From the NCBI GenBank assembly GCA_902626605.1, contig CACOFZ010000014.1, forward strand, positions 1 through 45,282: DNA of 45,282 nucleotides, read 5' to 3'. Below the pieces are notes generated by a model. That model ran no database searches. It was given only the letters and a program-made list of their open reading frames with translations, and was not told where the DNA came from. The translations under genes were made by a program, and so were the position numbers. This document shows positions 27,196-35,148 of this stretch, piece by piece (the first letter of the stretch is position 1; each line of letters starts with the position of its first letter). This stretch comes from an uncultured PS1 clade bacterium. GTDB lineage: Bacteria > Pseudomonadota > Alphaproteobacteria > MED-G09.

Positions 27196-28357
27196 TAATT
27201 ACCTCAATAGAAATAATAGCCTGTGATGCAATTCCATTTTTAAAATTTATAAAACCTTGATCCTCAGTTGTAGTTGCTTTTATGTTTATTTTATCAATTT
27301 CTAAACCTATTAAATTTGATAAATTTTTTTTCAATTTTAGTTTTATTGGATTTATTTTAGGATAATCACATATAAGATTTATATCTAAATTTATAATTTT
27401 TCCATTACATTTTCTAAGAAAATTCAAAGCTTTATTTAAAAACAATACTGAATTTGAATTTTTATATTTACTCTTAGATGGAGGAAAATGAAAACCAATA
27501 TCATTCTTACTGATAGCGCCGAGAATTGCATCAGTTATTGAGTGAAGAAGCACATCCCCATCTGAATGAGCTAGTAATTTGTATTTTGATTTAAGTTTTA
27601 CTCCTCCAAGAGTTATTTCATTCCCATCTGTAAATGCATGAATATCAAAACCAATCCCTACAAGAGTTTTTTTCTTACTTAAAATTATATCTCTAAAAAT
27701 TAATAAATCTTCATAAGTTGTAATTTTGAAATTTTCTTTGGAACCTTTTATTAATTTAAAGGAGATTTCCTCATTAGTTATTAATGAAAAATCATCAGTA
27801 TATTCTTTTTTATTTTTTTTATGTAATTCAAATATTTTATTAAGATCAAACCCTTGAGGAGTTTGAAGAGAAATTAATTTATTTCTATCAATATTACTAA
27901 TTTTATTTCTAGATCCAATTGACTTCGTAGTGTCTTCAATATTTATATATGGGCAAGTAGCATTGTATTTTTTCAAATTTTTAATACTTTGAAGAATAAT
28001 TTTTCTAGAAATAAATGGTCTTGCTGCATCATGAATTAAAATTTTTTGATTTTTTTTATTTCCAAATTCATTTTTAAGATTTTTTATGCCTTTTAAGGAT
28101 GACTCTTTTCTTGTTTTACCCCCAATAACATATCTTCTTATATTTTTAATTCCTTTTATATCTCTTTTATATTCTTTAATATTTTCTTTTGAAACAACCA
28201 CTGTAATTGAAGAAATTTCATTAATTTTTGAAATATTTTTTAATAAATATCTTAAAGGGGATATATTATTAAAATCCATATACTGCTTAGGAAGAGTTTT
28301 ATTCGCTTTTTTTGCTCTTTCACCTTTACCACCAGCTAATATTAAAAAATGGATCAT
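27185..28357 (-). CDS. ispDF: Bifunctional IspD/IspF isoprenoid enzyme
   Basis: Fusion of MEP cytidylyltransferase (IspD, about residues 1-228) and 2-C-methyl-D-erythritol 2,4-cyclodiphosphate synthase (IspF, about 230-390), two non-consecutive steps of the MEP pathway. IspD motifs: LAGGKGERAKK and HDAARPFIS. IspF motifs: GIGFDIHAF, the metal-binding HSDGDVLLHS, and IGFHFPPS. The fusion is common in alphaproteobacteria. It reads away from ntrB across an 87-bp region with a shared promoter. dusB, often next to ntrB in relatives, is absent. Confidence 0.95.
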   Translation of the reverse strand: MIHFLILAGGKGERAKKANKTLPKQYMDFNNISPLRYLLKNISKINEISSITVVVSKENIKEYKRDIKGIKNIRRYVIGGKTRKESSLKGIKNLKNEFGNKKNQKILIHDAARPFISRKIILQSIKNLKKYNATCPYINIEDTTKSIGSRNKISNIDRNKLISLQTPQGFDLNKIFELHKKNKKEYTDDFSLITNEEISFKLIKGSKENFKITTYEDLLIFRDIILSKKKTLVGIGFDIHAFTDGNEITLGGVKLKSKYKLLAHSDGDVLLHSITDAILGAISKNDIGFHFPPSKSKYKNSNSVLFLNKALNFLRKCNGKIINLDINLICDYPKINPIKLKLKKNLSNLIGLEIDKINIKATTTEDQGFINFKNGIASQAIISIEVINEE

Positions 28358-28391
28358 TAATTAGACTCACAAGTTATGCTTTAAAATATAT

Positions 28392-28420
28392 TTGCCTAAT
28401 TAATAGGCATATAATATAGT
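28392..28420 (+). promoter_or_regulatory. Candidate ntrBC promoter
   Basis: TTGCCT at 28392-28397 is followed after 17 bp by TATAGT at 28415-28420 (5 of 6 to TATAAT). Transcription would begin near 28427, about 18 bases before the ntrB ATG. An overlapping TATAAT at 28410-28415 is an alternative -10 without a good -35. Confidence 0.55.
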
Positions 28421-28438
28421 TGCACAAAAAATAGGCAA
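28411..28438 (-). promoter_or_regulatory. Candidate ispDF promoter
   Basis: On the minus strand TTGCCT (plus 28433-28438) is followed after 16 bp by TATTAT (plus 28411-28416). Its -10 region abuts or overlaps that of the oppositely directed ntrB promoter, so polymerase could probably occupy only one at a time. The leader to the ispDF ATG would be about 46 nt. Confidence 0.5.
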
Positions 28439-28444
28439 ATATCC

Positions 28445-29533
28445 ATGAATATACAAAATGATATATATCATCAAATTGTAAACTCAATGACTTTTCCTCT
28501 GGTTATTATAAACTTGCAGAAAAAAATTACCATTATAAATATTTCTGGTGAAGATTTTCTGAAAACAAGCTCCAAAATGTTAATCGGTAAGGATATATGT
28601 GACTTTATGCCTTTTTCATCACCTATAATTAATCTAATTGAAAAGTGTATTAATGAAAATTCTGGATTTAATGAATATGGCTTAGATTTAAGTAACCCAA
28701 GAATTGGTATAAAAAAAGATATTAATATTCAAATAACACCAATCTCCAACGATAGAATAATGCTAATTTTTATTGATAATAATTTTGAAAAGGATTTTTT
28801 TTCATCAAGTAAGGAATCTTCTGGAAAAACTATGTCATTTCTTGGATCTATGCTTGCTCACGAGGTAAAAAATCCACTTGCAGGTATAAGAGGTGCTGCA
28901 CAACTTATTGAGAAAAAAGGCTTCGAAGACAAAAAGCTAACAAATCTTATTTGTACTGAGGTTGATAGAATTAAAGGACTTGTAGAGAACATTGAAGTTT
29001 TTGATAATCTACCATTTAATGATTTAAATTCTTTAAATATACATTCGGTAATTCGTCATACATGTAATGTTCTAAAAAACTCACAAAAAATTGAATTAGA
29101 AATTAAAGAATATTTTGATCCCTCTATCCCAGAAGTCATAGGCAATAAAGATCAATTGATTCAAGTTTTTTTAAATTTAATGACTAATTCTTGTGAAGCA
29201 ATTCGAAGTAATTTTCATTTGAAAAACGAAGACTATAAAGGTTCGATTGAAATTTATACTTCATATAAGCATAGCTCAATAGTTAAGGCCGATTTTTCAG
29301 GAGAAAGAAAGAATTTGCCTATTGAGATTAGAATTAAAGATAATGGATGTGGTATACCCGAGCAATTTCAAAAAAATATTTTTGAACCATTTATTTCATC
29401 TAAAAAATCTTCAAAGGGCGGCCTTGGTTTAGCGATGGTAGCTAAAATTATTAATGACCACAACGGTATAATAAATTTTGAAACAAGTTCAGAGGGAACA
29501 ATTTTTATAATTAACTTAGCTTCAGCGGGGTAA
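28445..29533 (+). CDS. ntrB: Nitrogen regulation sensor histidine kinase NtrB
   Basis: Soluble two-component kinase (362 aa) that phosphorylates NtrC under nitrogen limitation, normally controlled by PII. A PAS-like region covers about residues 8-112. The H-box HEVKNPLAGIRGAAQLI has the phospho-accepting His139, and the diagnostic NPLAGIRGAAQL string points to NtrB rather than NtrY. N-box (LMTNSCEAI), G1 (DNGCGIP) and G2 (KGGLGLAMV) are all present. No transmembrane segment is seen. ntrC follows two bases later. Confidence 0.95.
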   Translation: MNIQNDIYHQIVNSMTFPLVIINLQKKITIINISGEDFLKTSSKMLIGKDICDFMPFSSPIINLIEKCINENSGFNEYGLDLSNPRIGIKKDINIQITPISNDRIMLIFIDNNFEKDFFSSSKESSGKTMSFLGSMLAHEVKNPLAGIRGAAQLIEKKGFEDKKLTNLICTEVDRIKGLVENIEVFDNLPFNDLNSLNIHSVIRHTCNVLKNSQKIELEIKEYFDPSIPEVIGNKDQLIQVFLNLMTNSCEAIRSNFHLKNEDYKGSIEIYTSYKHSSIVKADFSGERKNLPIEIRIKDNGCGIPEQFQKNIFEPFISSKKSSKGGLGLAMVAKIINDHNGIINFETSSEGTIFIINLASAG

Positions 29534-29535
29534 GG

Positions 29536-30966
29536 ATGACAAAAAAAGTAGTTTTATTGTTAGAGGATGATGAATCAATTCAGTTAGTAACATCTGATTT
29601 TTTATCAAGCGAAGGTTATGTGGTTAAAACCTTAAAAACAATCAAGAGTTTATGGAAAATGATTGAAGATGGTGAGGGTGATGTTCTTGTTACTGATGTG
29701 ATGTTACCTGATGGAGAGTCTTTTGAAATAATTCCACAGATTAAAGAATTGAGACCTAATCTTCCAATAATAGTTGTTAGTGCAAGAAATAATCTTCAAA
29801 CAGCAATATCTTCTGTTGAAAAGGGAGCATTTGAATATTTACCAAAGCCATTTGACTTAAATAATTTAAGTAATCTTATTTTAAAAGCCATTCAAACAAA
29901 GCCTATGGAAAAAGGTAAATCATTAATTAGAAAAAAAAGTAATGATTTAATAATTGGAAGTTCAAAAATTATGCAAGAAATGTATAGGGTTATTAGTCGA
30001 TTATCACAAAATGATTTAACGGTAACTATTTATGGCGAAAGTGGTACTGGAAAAGAACTTGTTGCTAAAGCTCTTCATATGTTTGGAAAAAGAGCAGATA
30101 ATCCTTTTATACCTATCAATATGGCAGCTATCCCAAAAGATTTAATAGAAAGTGAACTTTTTGGTCATGAGAAAGGCTCTTTTACTGGAGCACATCAAAA
30201 AAGCGATGGAAAATTTAAACAAGCTGAAAAAGGTACACTTTTTTTAGATGAAATTGGTGATATGCCATTAGATGCTCAAACTAGATTATTAAGAGTTCTT
30301 CAAGAGGGTGAATATACATCCGTGGGAGGCAAAGAGAAAATAAAGGTTGATGTGAGAATTATTTCTGCAACTAACAAAGATTTAAAAAAATTAATAGATC
30401 TAGGAGTCTTTAGGGAGGACTTGTATTATCGGTTAAATGTTGTTCCAATAGAAACACCTCCTTTGAGAAATAGAGTTGAAGATATACCTGAATTAATAGA
30501 ACATTTTTTGATAAAAACAGAAAAATCAGGATTACCTAGTAAAAAAATAGATAGCAATGCTATTGAGGCAATGAAATCTTATAAATGGCCTGGAAATGTC
30601 AGGGAGCTTGAAAATTTTATTTTGAGGGTTTCAGCGCTTTACTCAGAGGACATATTGAATAGAGAAATTATTAGTGATGAACTTAAGCGATTAGAGGATG
30701 GTAATAAAAATATTGAAGAATTAAGTTTATCAAATCTAATTAATCAGTATTTTGATAGAAATAGAGATAAATTATTAAACAGTAATAGTAAAAATATTTA
30801 TCCTGCTATCATTGAAAAAGTTGAGAAATCAGTAATTGAAAATATTTTAGATTTTACAAATGGTAATCAATTAAAAGCATCTGAAATTCTTGGTCTCAAT
30901 AGGAATACTTTAAGAAAAAAAATCGGTGACTTAAGCATTGATTTAAAGTTAAATGATAGAGAATAA
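29536..30966 (+). CDS. ntrC: Nitrogen regulation response regulator NtrC (sigma-54 activator)
   Basis: Three-domain activator of 476 aa. Receiver domain: phospho-acceptor Asp54 in VTDVMLPDG and Lys104 in LPKPFD. AAA+ domain: Walker A GESGTGKE at about 167-174, Walker B GTLFLDEIGDM. C-terminal Fis-type helix-turn-helix: ASEILGLNRNTLRKKI. The sigma-54 contact loop reads GSFTGA at 214-219 instead of the usual GAFTGA; a serine is tolerated in some family members. In relatives ntrY and ntrX follow; here a racemase gene follows instead. Confidence 0.95.
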   Translation: MTKKVVLLLEDDESIQLVTSDFLSSEGYVVKTLKTIKSLWKMIEDGEGDVLVTDVMLPDGESFEIIPQIKELRPNLPIIVVSARNNLQTAISSVEKGAFEYLPKPFDLNNLSNLILKAIQTKPMEKGKSLIRKKSNDLIIGSSKIMQEMYRVISRLSQNDLTVTIYGESGTGKELVAKALHMFGKRADNPFIPINMAAIPKDLIESELFGHEKGSFTGAHQKSDGKFKQAEKGTLFLDEIGDMPLDAQTRLLRVLQEGEYTSVGGKEKIKVDVRIISATNKDLKKLIDLGVFREDLYYRLNVVPIETPPLRNRVEDIPELIEHFLIKTEKSGLPSKKIDSNAIEAMKSYKWPGNVRELENFILRVSALYSEDILNREIISDELKRLEDGNKNIEELSLSNLINQYFDRNRDKLLNSNSKNIYPAIIEKVEKSVIENILDFTNGNQLKASEILGLNRNTLRKKIGDLSIDLKLNDRE

Positions 30967-30987
30967 ATTATTTTTTGAGGTTATACC

Positions 30988-32070
30988 ATGAAGAAAGGAC
31001 CATTATCAGGTGTTAAAGTTATTGAGTTTGCTGGGATAGGACCAGGACCTTTTTGTGGAATGCTGCTTTCAGATATGGGAGCGGATGTTGTTAGAATTGA
31101 TAGAGATGATAAAGCTTCTTCAAAGCATGTAATTGAAGCAAGAGGTAAAAGATCGGTTAAATTAAATTTAAAAGATATAAATGACATAAAGATTTGTTTA
31201 GAGCTGGTAAAAAAAGCCGACATCATTCAAGAAGGATTTCGCCCAGGAGTTATGGAAAGACTAGGTTTAGGGCCAGAGGATTGTTTAAAAATTAACCCAA
31301 GTTTAGTTTATGGAAGAATGACTGGGTGGGGTCAAATTGGTTCTCTTTCTCAGGCTGCAGGACATGATATTAATTACATTGCATTAACTGGTGCGCTAAA
31401 TTCAATTGGAAGAAAGGGAGAAAAACCTGTTCCTCCTCTTAATTTAGTTGGAGATTTTGGTGGAGGAGCATTGTATCTTGCTATGGGTATAATAGCTGCT
31501 TTATTTGAGTCTCAAAAATCTGGAAAGGGCCAAGTAGTTGATTGTGCTATGACAGATGGATCTGCTTCATTAATGACAATGTTTTATGGATTTTTAAGCT
31601 CTGGTATTTGGAAAGAAGAGAGGGGTGAAAATTTACTGGATTCTGGAGCTCATTTTTATAATGTTTATGAAACAAAGGATAATAAATTTATATCTATAGG
31701 TTCTATTGAGCCACAATTTTATTCATTACTGCTAGAAAAGCTTGAAATAAATGATGGTGAATTATTGGATCAAATGAACAAAGACCTATGGGATGATTTG
31801 CAAATAAAGCTCGTTGAAACTTTTAAACAAAAAACAAGAGATGAATGGTGCTCTATTATGGAGGGAACAGATATTTGTTTTGCTCCAGTTTTGACAATGA
31901 AAGAGGCGCCAAACCACCCTCATAATAAAGAAAGAGAGACTTTTATAAACTATGAAGGAGTTATTCAACCTAATGTAGCGCCAAGATTTTCTAGAACTCC
32001 ATCTCAAATTCAAGGTCCACCACCTTTAAGTATCTCAAATATTGAGGAAGTTTTATCAGATTGGGATTGA
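30988..32070 (+). CDS. Alpha-methylacyl-CoA racemase (CoA-transferase family III)
   Basis: Likely interconverts (2R)- and (2S)-methylacyl-CoA during breakdown of branched-chain lipids. The 360-aa protein has the family III N-terminus (GVKVIEFAGIGPGPFCGMLL). The residues used by the Mycobacterium tuberculosis racemase MCR are found at the same numbers: His126 (AAGHDINY), Asp156 (VGDFGGG) and Glu241 (GSIEPQF). That argues for racemase rather than CoA transfer. ATG 30988 follows GAGG. It lies alone between ntrC and a convergent acyltransferase gene; no other beta-oxidation gene is adjacent. Confidence 0.88.
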   Translation: MKKGPLSGVKVIEFAGIGPGPFCGMLLSDMGADVVRIDRDDKASSKHVIEARGKRSVKLNLKDINDIKICLELVKKADIIQEGFRPGVMERLGLGPEDCLKINPSLVYGRMTGWGQIGSLSQAAGHDINYIALTGALNSIGRKGEKPVPPLNLVGDFGGGALYLAMGIIAALFESQKSGKGQVVDCAMTDGSASLMTMFYGFLSSGIWKEERGENLLDSGAHFYNVYETKDNKFISIGSIEPQFYSLLLEKLEINDGELLDQMNKDLWDDLQIKLVETFKQKTRDEWCSIMEGTDICFAPVLTMKEAPNHPHNKERETFINYEGVIQPNVAPRFSRTPSQIQGPPPLSISNIEEVLSDWD

Positions 32071-32085
32071 TGATTTGATTTTAAA

Positions 32086-32805
32086 TTAATCACCTTTTTT
32101 AGGAAAAAATACTGTTCTTAACCATGTAAATAAATTGTTTTCTTTTAAATCCTCTTTTATAAGAAACTTCATTAAATTATTGTAATCATTATTTAAAAAT
32201 ATTTCTTCTCTTTTTCTTATCTTTTTATTTTTATCTATTTCACCAATTTTTTTTGCTGGATTTCCTCCAAAAATTTCATTTTCTGGAACGTCCGATGTTA
32301 CAACTGATCCTAAACCAATGATGGAGTTTTTTCCAATCCTTACACCCTTTGATATTTTAGATCCTTCACCAATCCATGAATTTTCCTCAATATGTATTTT
32401 TTTGCTTGATCCAGGAGTATTTATTCTGTCATAAACTCCATGCCAGTCAGAATCAGAAATATAAACGTTACTTGCAATCATAACATTTGACTCAATTATT
32501 ATTTCTTCAGCCGAAATTATCCTTACACCTGGAGATATTAGAACATTATCACCAATTTTTATAATTCCATTGCAATTATTTTTATTCCATGCACATATTT
32601 GAGTTATTACATTTCTTGATGTTCTGATATGTACATTTTCTCCAATTGAGATGTTTTTTCCGTATACATCAATATTCCATGGTTTATTTATATCTAAATT
32701 TCTTCCAACTTTTTTGAATTGAGGGATTAAGAAATATTTTGTCCACAGAGTATAAAAATTTTCAATAAATAAGCGAACAAAGAAGGGACGATTATCTTTT
32801 TGCAA
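32086..32805 (-). CDS. Hexapeptide-repeat acyltransferase (LacA/WcaF-like), substrate unknown
   Basis: A 239-aa protein with a left-handed beta-helix core (about residues 50-190; repeats such as IGENVHIRT, IGDNVLISPGVRI, IGKNSIIGLGSVV) ending in EIFGGNPAKKIGEI, the usual C-terminal signature of O-acetyltransferases. A histidine in SDSDWHGVYDR occupies the place of the catalytic His region. The substrate could be a surface polysaccharide; nothing nearby decides it. The start is probably TTG 32805, six bases after the hspQ stop, so the two are likely co-transcribed. Confidence 0.75.
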   Translation of the reverse strand: MQKDNRPFFVRLFIENFYTLWTKYFLIPQFKKVGRNLDINKPWNIDVYGKNISIGENVHIRTSRNVITQICAWNKNNCNGIIKIGDNVLISPGVRIISAEEIIIESNVMIASNVYISDSDWHGVYDRINTPGSSKKIHIEENSWIGEGSKISKGVRIGKNSIIGLGSVVTSDVPENEIFGGNPAKKIGEIDKNKKIRKREEIFLNNDYNNLMKFLIKEDLKENNLFTWLRTVFFPKKGD

Positions 32806-32810
32806 AATGA

Positions 32811-33137
32811 TTAATGCATTCTTTCTTGTGATATAAGGTAGGAGCCATCCTTATACTCGCTAAAAAGCTCATCTACTTGAGGATGTCTTACAGGGTCCTT
32901 ATTAATATCATACAATAAATTTTGCTCTGAAACGTAAGCAACGTACTCAGTAACATCATTTTCAGCAAGCAGATGATAAAAAGGTTGATCTTTTTTAGGT
33001 CTAATTTCTTCAGGAATTGATAACCACCATTCATCAGTATTATTAAAAGTAGGATCTACGTCAAAAATGACACCTCTAAAAGATAGAAATTTATGTTTTA
33101 CAATCTCACCAATTTTAAATTTTGCATCACGTTCCAT
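32811..33137 (-). CDS. hspQ: Heat shock protein HspQ (YccV-like)
   Basis: A 108-aa YccV-domain protein. In E. coli HspQ was described as promoting degradation of mutant DnaA and as a specificity factor for Lon. Conserved features: KFKIGEIVKHKFLSFRGVIFDVDP, then QPFYHLLAEND, TEYVAYVSEQNL, and HP at the C-terminal part. ATG 33137 is chosen because GGAG lies just upstream; an ATG at 33158 would add seven residues and absorb that site. Confidence 0.93.
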   Translation of the reverse strand: MERDAKFKIGEIVKHKFLSFRGVIFDVDPTFNNTDEWWLSIPEEIRPKKDQPFYHLLAENDVTEYVAYVSEQNLLYDINKDPVRHPQVDELFSEYKDGSYLISQERMH

Positions 33138-33228
33138 TGAAATACTCCATATCATCAAGATAATAATTAATTATCAATCTTCAAGATGTTTTTTAAAATT
33201 TTTTAATCATTTGAAATCATTTTTCCAA

Positions 33229-33318
33229 TGGCGGAGGGGGAGGGATTCGAACCCCCGAGACGGTTGCCCGCCTGCCGGTTTTCAAGACCGGTGCCTTCAA
33301 CCACTCGGCCACCCCTCC
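33229..33318 (-). tRNA. tRNA-Ser (anticodon UGA), CCA encoded
   Basis: The minus strand folds as a class II tRNA. The acceptor stem GGAGGGG (plus 33312-33318) pairs with CCCCTCC (plus 33233-33239). The discriminator is G and CCA is genomically encoded (plus 33229-33231). The D-loop begins TGGCCGAGTGG, the anticodon loop CTTGAAA gives UGA, a long variable arm follows, and the T-loop is GGTTCGAATCC. The long variable arm and G discriminator identify serine; UGA reads UCN codons. It is the only RNA gene found in the window. Confidence 0.97.
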
Positions 33319-33343
33319 GCAGGGTTTTCTAAAGAGTATGTAT

Positions 33344-34324
33344 TTATATTTTTTCTAAAAAGTCTAATAAAATTTTATTTACTTTATCCGGCGCTTCCTG
33401 TTGTGTCCAATGTCCTACATTCTTAATAATTTCTTTTTTTCTTAAATCGTTATAATTTGCACCAATAGATTCGAAAAAATTTACATTAGGAATAAAAAAA
33501 TTGACTGGATCTAAATCCCCTGTAACAAAACATGCAGGTTTTTGAATTTTATCTAAAGATAGATCTTTAAGTTCTTTCCAGTCCAAATCCATACATCTGT
33601 ATCTATTTAACGGACCTGTCATTCCACTATTTTCAAACTCTTTTACAAAATAGTTAAGATCATCTTGGGAAAGCCAATTTGGCAGATTACTTGGAAGATC
33701 TTCATATTCAAGAAAAGATGAATTTTTATCTTTTTTTATTGTCTTTCCTTTTGATGCTAATTCAATCCTTTTTTTCATACCTTTATAATCAGAGTTACAA
33801 TAAATTTGTTTCAAAGATTTATTTAAATCAAACTCAAGTTCTTTTTCAGCTAGGCCATATTTTTGAAAATAAAGAATATAAAAAAAATCATTTTTAAATA
33901 TTTGTTTGAATATTTCTGTGGGAGGAATATCCAAAAAAGGACTAAAAGGAACAGATAACCCTGAAACTGAAGCTATTCTCTCTGGAAATAGTAAGGAGGT
34001 ATACCAGCTAATAGGAGCGCCCCAATCATGACCAATTATATGGGCATCATCCTCGTTTAAAAAATCTAATATATTAATAATATCTTTTGTAATTTCTTTT
34101 AATGTGTATTTTTCAATTTCTTTTGGATTACTTGATCTTCCATATCCACGAATATCAGGAATTATAACCTTGTAGCCAGCATTTTTAAACGGTTCTATTT
34201 GGTTTCTCCAGCTATACCAGCTTTCTGGCCATCCATGAACGAAAATAACTGGCTTACCATTACCTTCAATTAAAGTATTGATCTTAATATTATTTGTTTC
34301 TATCAGCTCAAAATTTCTATTCAT
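33344..34324 (-). CDS. Alpha/beta hydrolase, epoxide-hydrolase-like
   Basis: A 326-aa alpha/beta-hydrolase. HGWPESWYSWRNQ (oxyanion-hole region), DIRGYGRSSNP, the nucleophile Asp100 in GHDWGAP and the late catalytic histidine in NVGHWTQQEAP form the pattern of soluble epoxide hydrolases; haloalkane dehalogenases share some of it. The natural substrate is unknown. ATG 34324 follows GGGAGG four bases upstream, which rules against the TTG at 34336. It lies upstream of tRNA-Ser on the same strand and is divergent from rlpA. Confidence 0.83.
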   Translation of the reverse strand: MNRNFELIETNNIKINTLIEGNGKPVIFVHGWPESWYSWRNQIEPFKNAGYKVIIPDIRGYGRSSNPKEIEKYTLKEITKDIINILDFLNEDDAHIIGHDWGAPISWYTSLLFPERIASVSGLSVPFSPFLDIPPTEIFKQIFKNDFFYILYFQKYGLAEKELEFDLNKSLKQIYCNSDYKGMKKRIELASKGKTIKKDKNSSFLEYEDLPSNLPNWLSQDDLNYFVKEFENSGMTGPLNRYRCMDLDWKELKDLSLDKIQKPACFVTGDLDPVNFFIPNVNFFESIGANYNDLRKKEIIKNVGHWTQQEAPDKVNKILLDFLEKI

Positions 34325-34365
34325 AAAACCTCCCAATATATAGCATTCTAAATATTCTGATAGTT

Positions 34366-34394
34366 TTGTGAATAGCGAATCTTGTTATCATAAA
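34366..34394 (+). promoter_or_regulatory. Candidate rlpA promoter
   Basis: TTGTGA at 34366-34371 is followed after 17 bp by CATAAA at 34389-34394. An overlapping TATCAT at 34386-34391 is a better -10 (5 of 6) and would place the transcription start right at the rlpA ATG (34399). No Shine-Dalgarno sequence is present before this ATG. Confidence 0.35.
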
Positions 34395-34398
34395 AATT

Positions 34399-35148
34399 AT
34401 GCATAAACTAAAGTATATTCCTTTAATTTTTTTATTAATTATCTCCTCATGCGCACCTCCGAACAAAAATTTTCCTCTTAAAAAATCTCCCTTTTCTGGT
34501 GGAGAGTATAAAGTAGGAAAACCCTATCAAATTAAAGGTAAAACATTTTATCCAAAGGAGAGTTTTGATTATTTAGAAACCGGAGTTGCTTCATGGTATG
34601 GCCCGAATTTTCATGGAAAAAAGACTGCTAACGGTGAGATTTTTAATATGAACTTATTAACAGCTGCACATAAAACTCTACAATTGCCATCTCTAGTAAA
34701 AGTTACCAATATCGAAAATAATAGGTCTCTTGTTTTAAGAGTTAATGATAGAGGACCTTTCGTAAAAGATAGAATTATTGATGTTTCAAAAAAGGCAGCA
34801 TCCATTCTAGGTTTCCAAAAAAAAGGTACAGCAAATGTAATTGTTGAATACTATGGAAAAGCAAAAATTTATGATAAGGATGGAAAAACTATTAATCAAA
34901 AAAATAAAGTTAGCAAAGAAAATAATAAAAGATATTTTTATATTAGAATAGGCCTATTTTCAGAAATTACTAATGTAGAAAAAATTAAATCAGATTTAAA
35001 AAATTTTGGTAAGATAAAAATAAACAAAAATCAATCGGGGTTCAGAGTGTTGTTAGGACCATTTGCAAATAAAAGTTATACAGAACGTGTATTAAGTAAT
35101 CTTAAAGAAAGAGGCTTTAAAGATGCGATTATTGAAAAAATTAACTAA
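34399..35148 (+). CDS. rlpA: RlpA family septal-ring lytic transglycosylase/lipoprotein with SPOR domain
   Basis: Outer-membrane lipoprotein likely acting on denuded glycan strands at the division septum. The 249-aa precursor has a lipoprotein signal (IFLLIISSC, lipid-attached Cys near residue 18) and a double-psi beta-barrel from about residue 55 ([19 protein letters not shown], then VNDRGPF with the catalytic Asp). A C-terminal SPOR domain (about 172-249; [17 protein letters not shown]) binds septal peptidoglycan. It overlaps dacA by 26 bases; the rlpA-dacA-tmk-holB-metG series is conserved in alphaproteobacteria. Confidence 0.94.
   Translation: MHKLKYIPLIFLLIISSCAPPNKNFPLKKSPFSGGEYKVGKPYQIKGKTFYPKESFDYLETGVASWYGPNFHGKKTANGEIFNMNLLTAAHKTLQLPSLVKVTNIENNRSLVLRVNDRGPFVKDRIIDVSKKAASILGFQKKGTANVIVEYYGKAKIYDKDGKTINQKNKVSKENNKRYFYIRIGLFSEITNVEKIKSDLKNFGKIKINKNQSGFRVLLGPFANKSYTERVLSNLKERGFKDAIIEKIN

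Larger units (their letters stand above)
28388..28442. repeat. Inverted TTGCCTA repeats between ispDF and ntrB
   Basis: An exact 11-bp inverted repeat pairs 28388-28398 (ATATTTGCCTA) with 28432-28442 (TAGGCAAATAT). Inside it, 28393-28409 forms a second perfect palindrome, TGCCTA-ATTAA-TAGGCA. Three copies of the TAGGCA word thus lie within 50 bp. The outer pair coincides with -35 elements of two facing promoters; the inner palindrome lies in the spacer of the ntrB promoter and could be an operator. Confidence 0.75.

Noticed and set aside
27185-28357. IspD-IspF fusion as a novel bifunctional enzyme
   Set aside because: This fusion is common and well described in alphaproteobacteria.
33067-33426. 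A 119-codon plus-strand open frame containing RGRDSNPRDGCPPAG
   Set aside because: It runs antisense across hspQ, tRNA-Ser and the hydrolase; this peptide is a well-known false translation of the reverse strand of tRNA-Ser genes.
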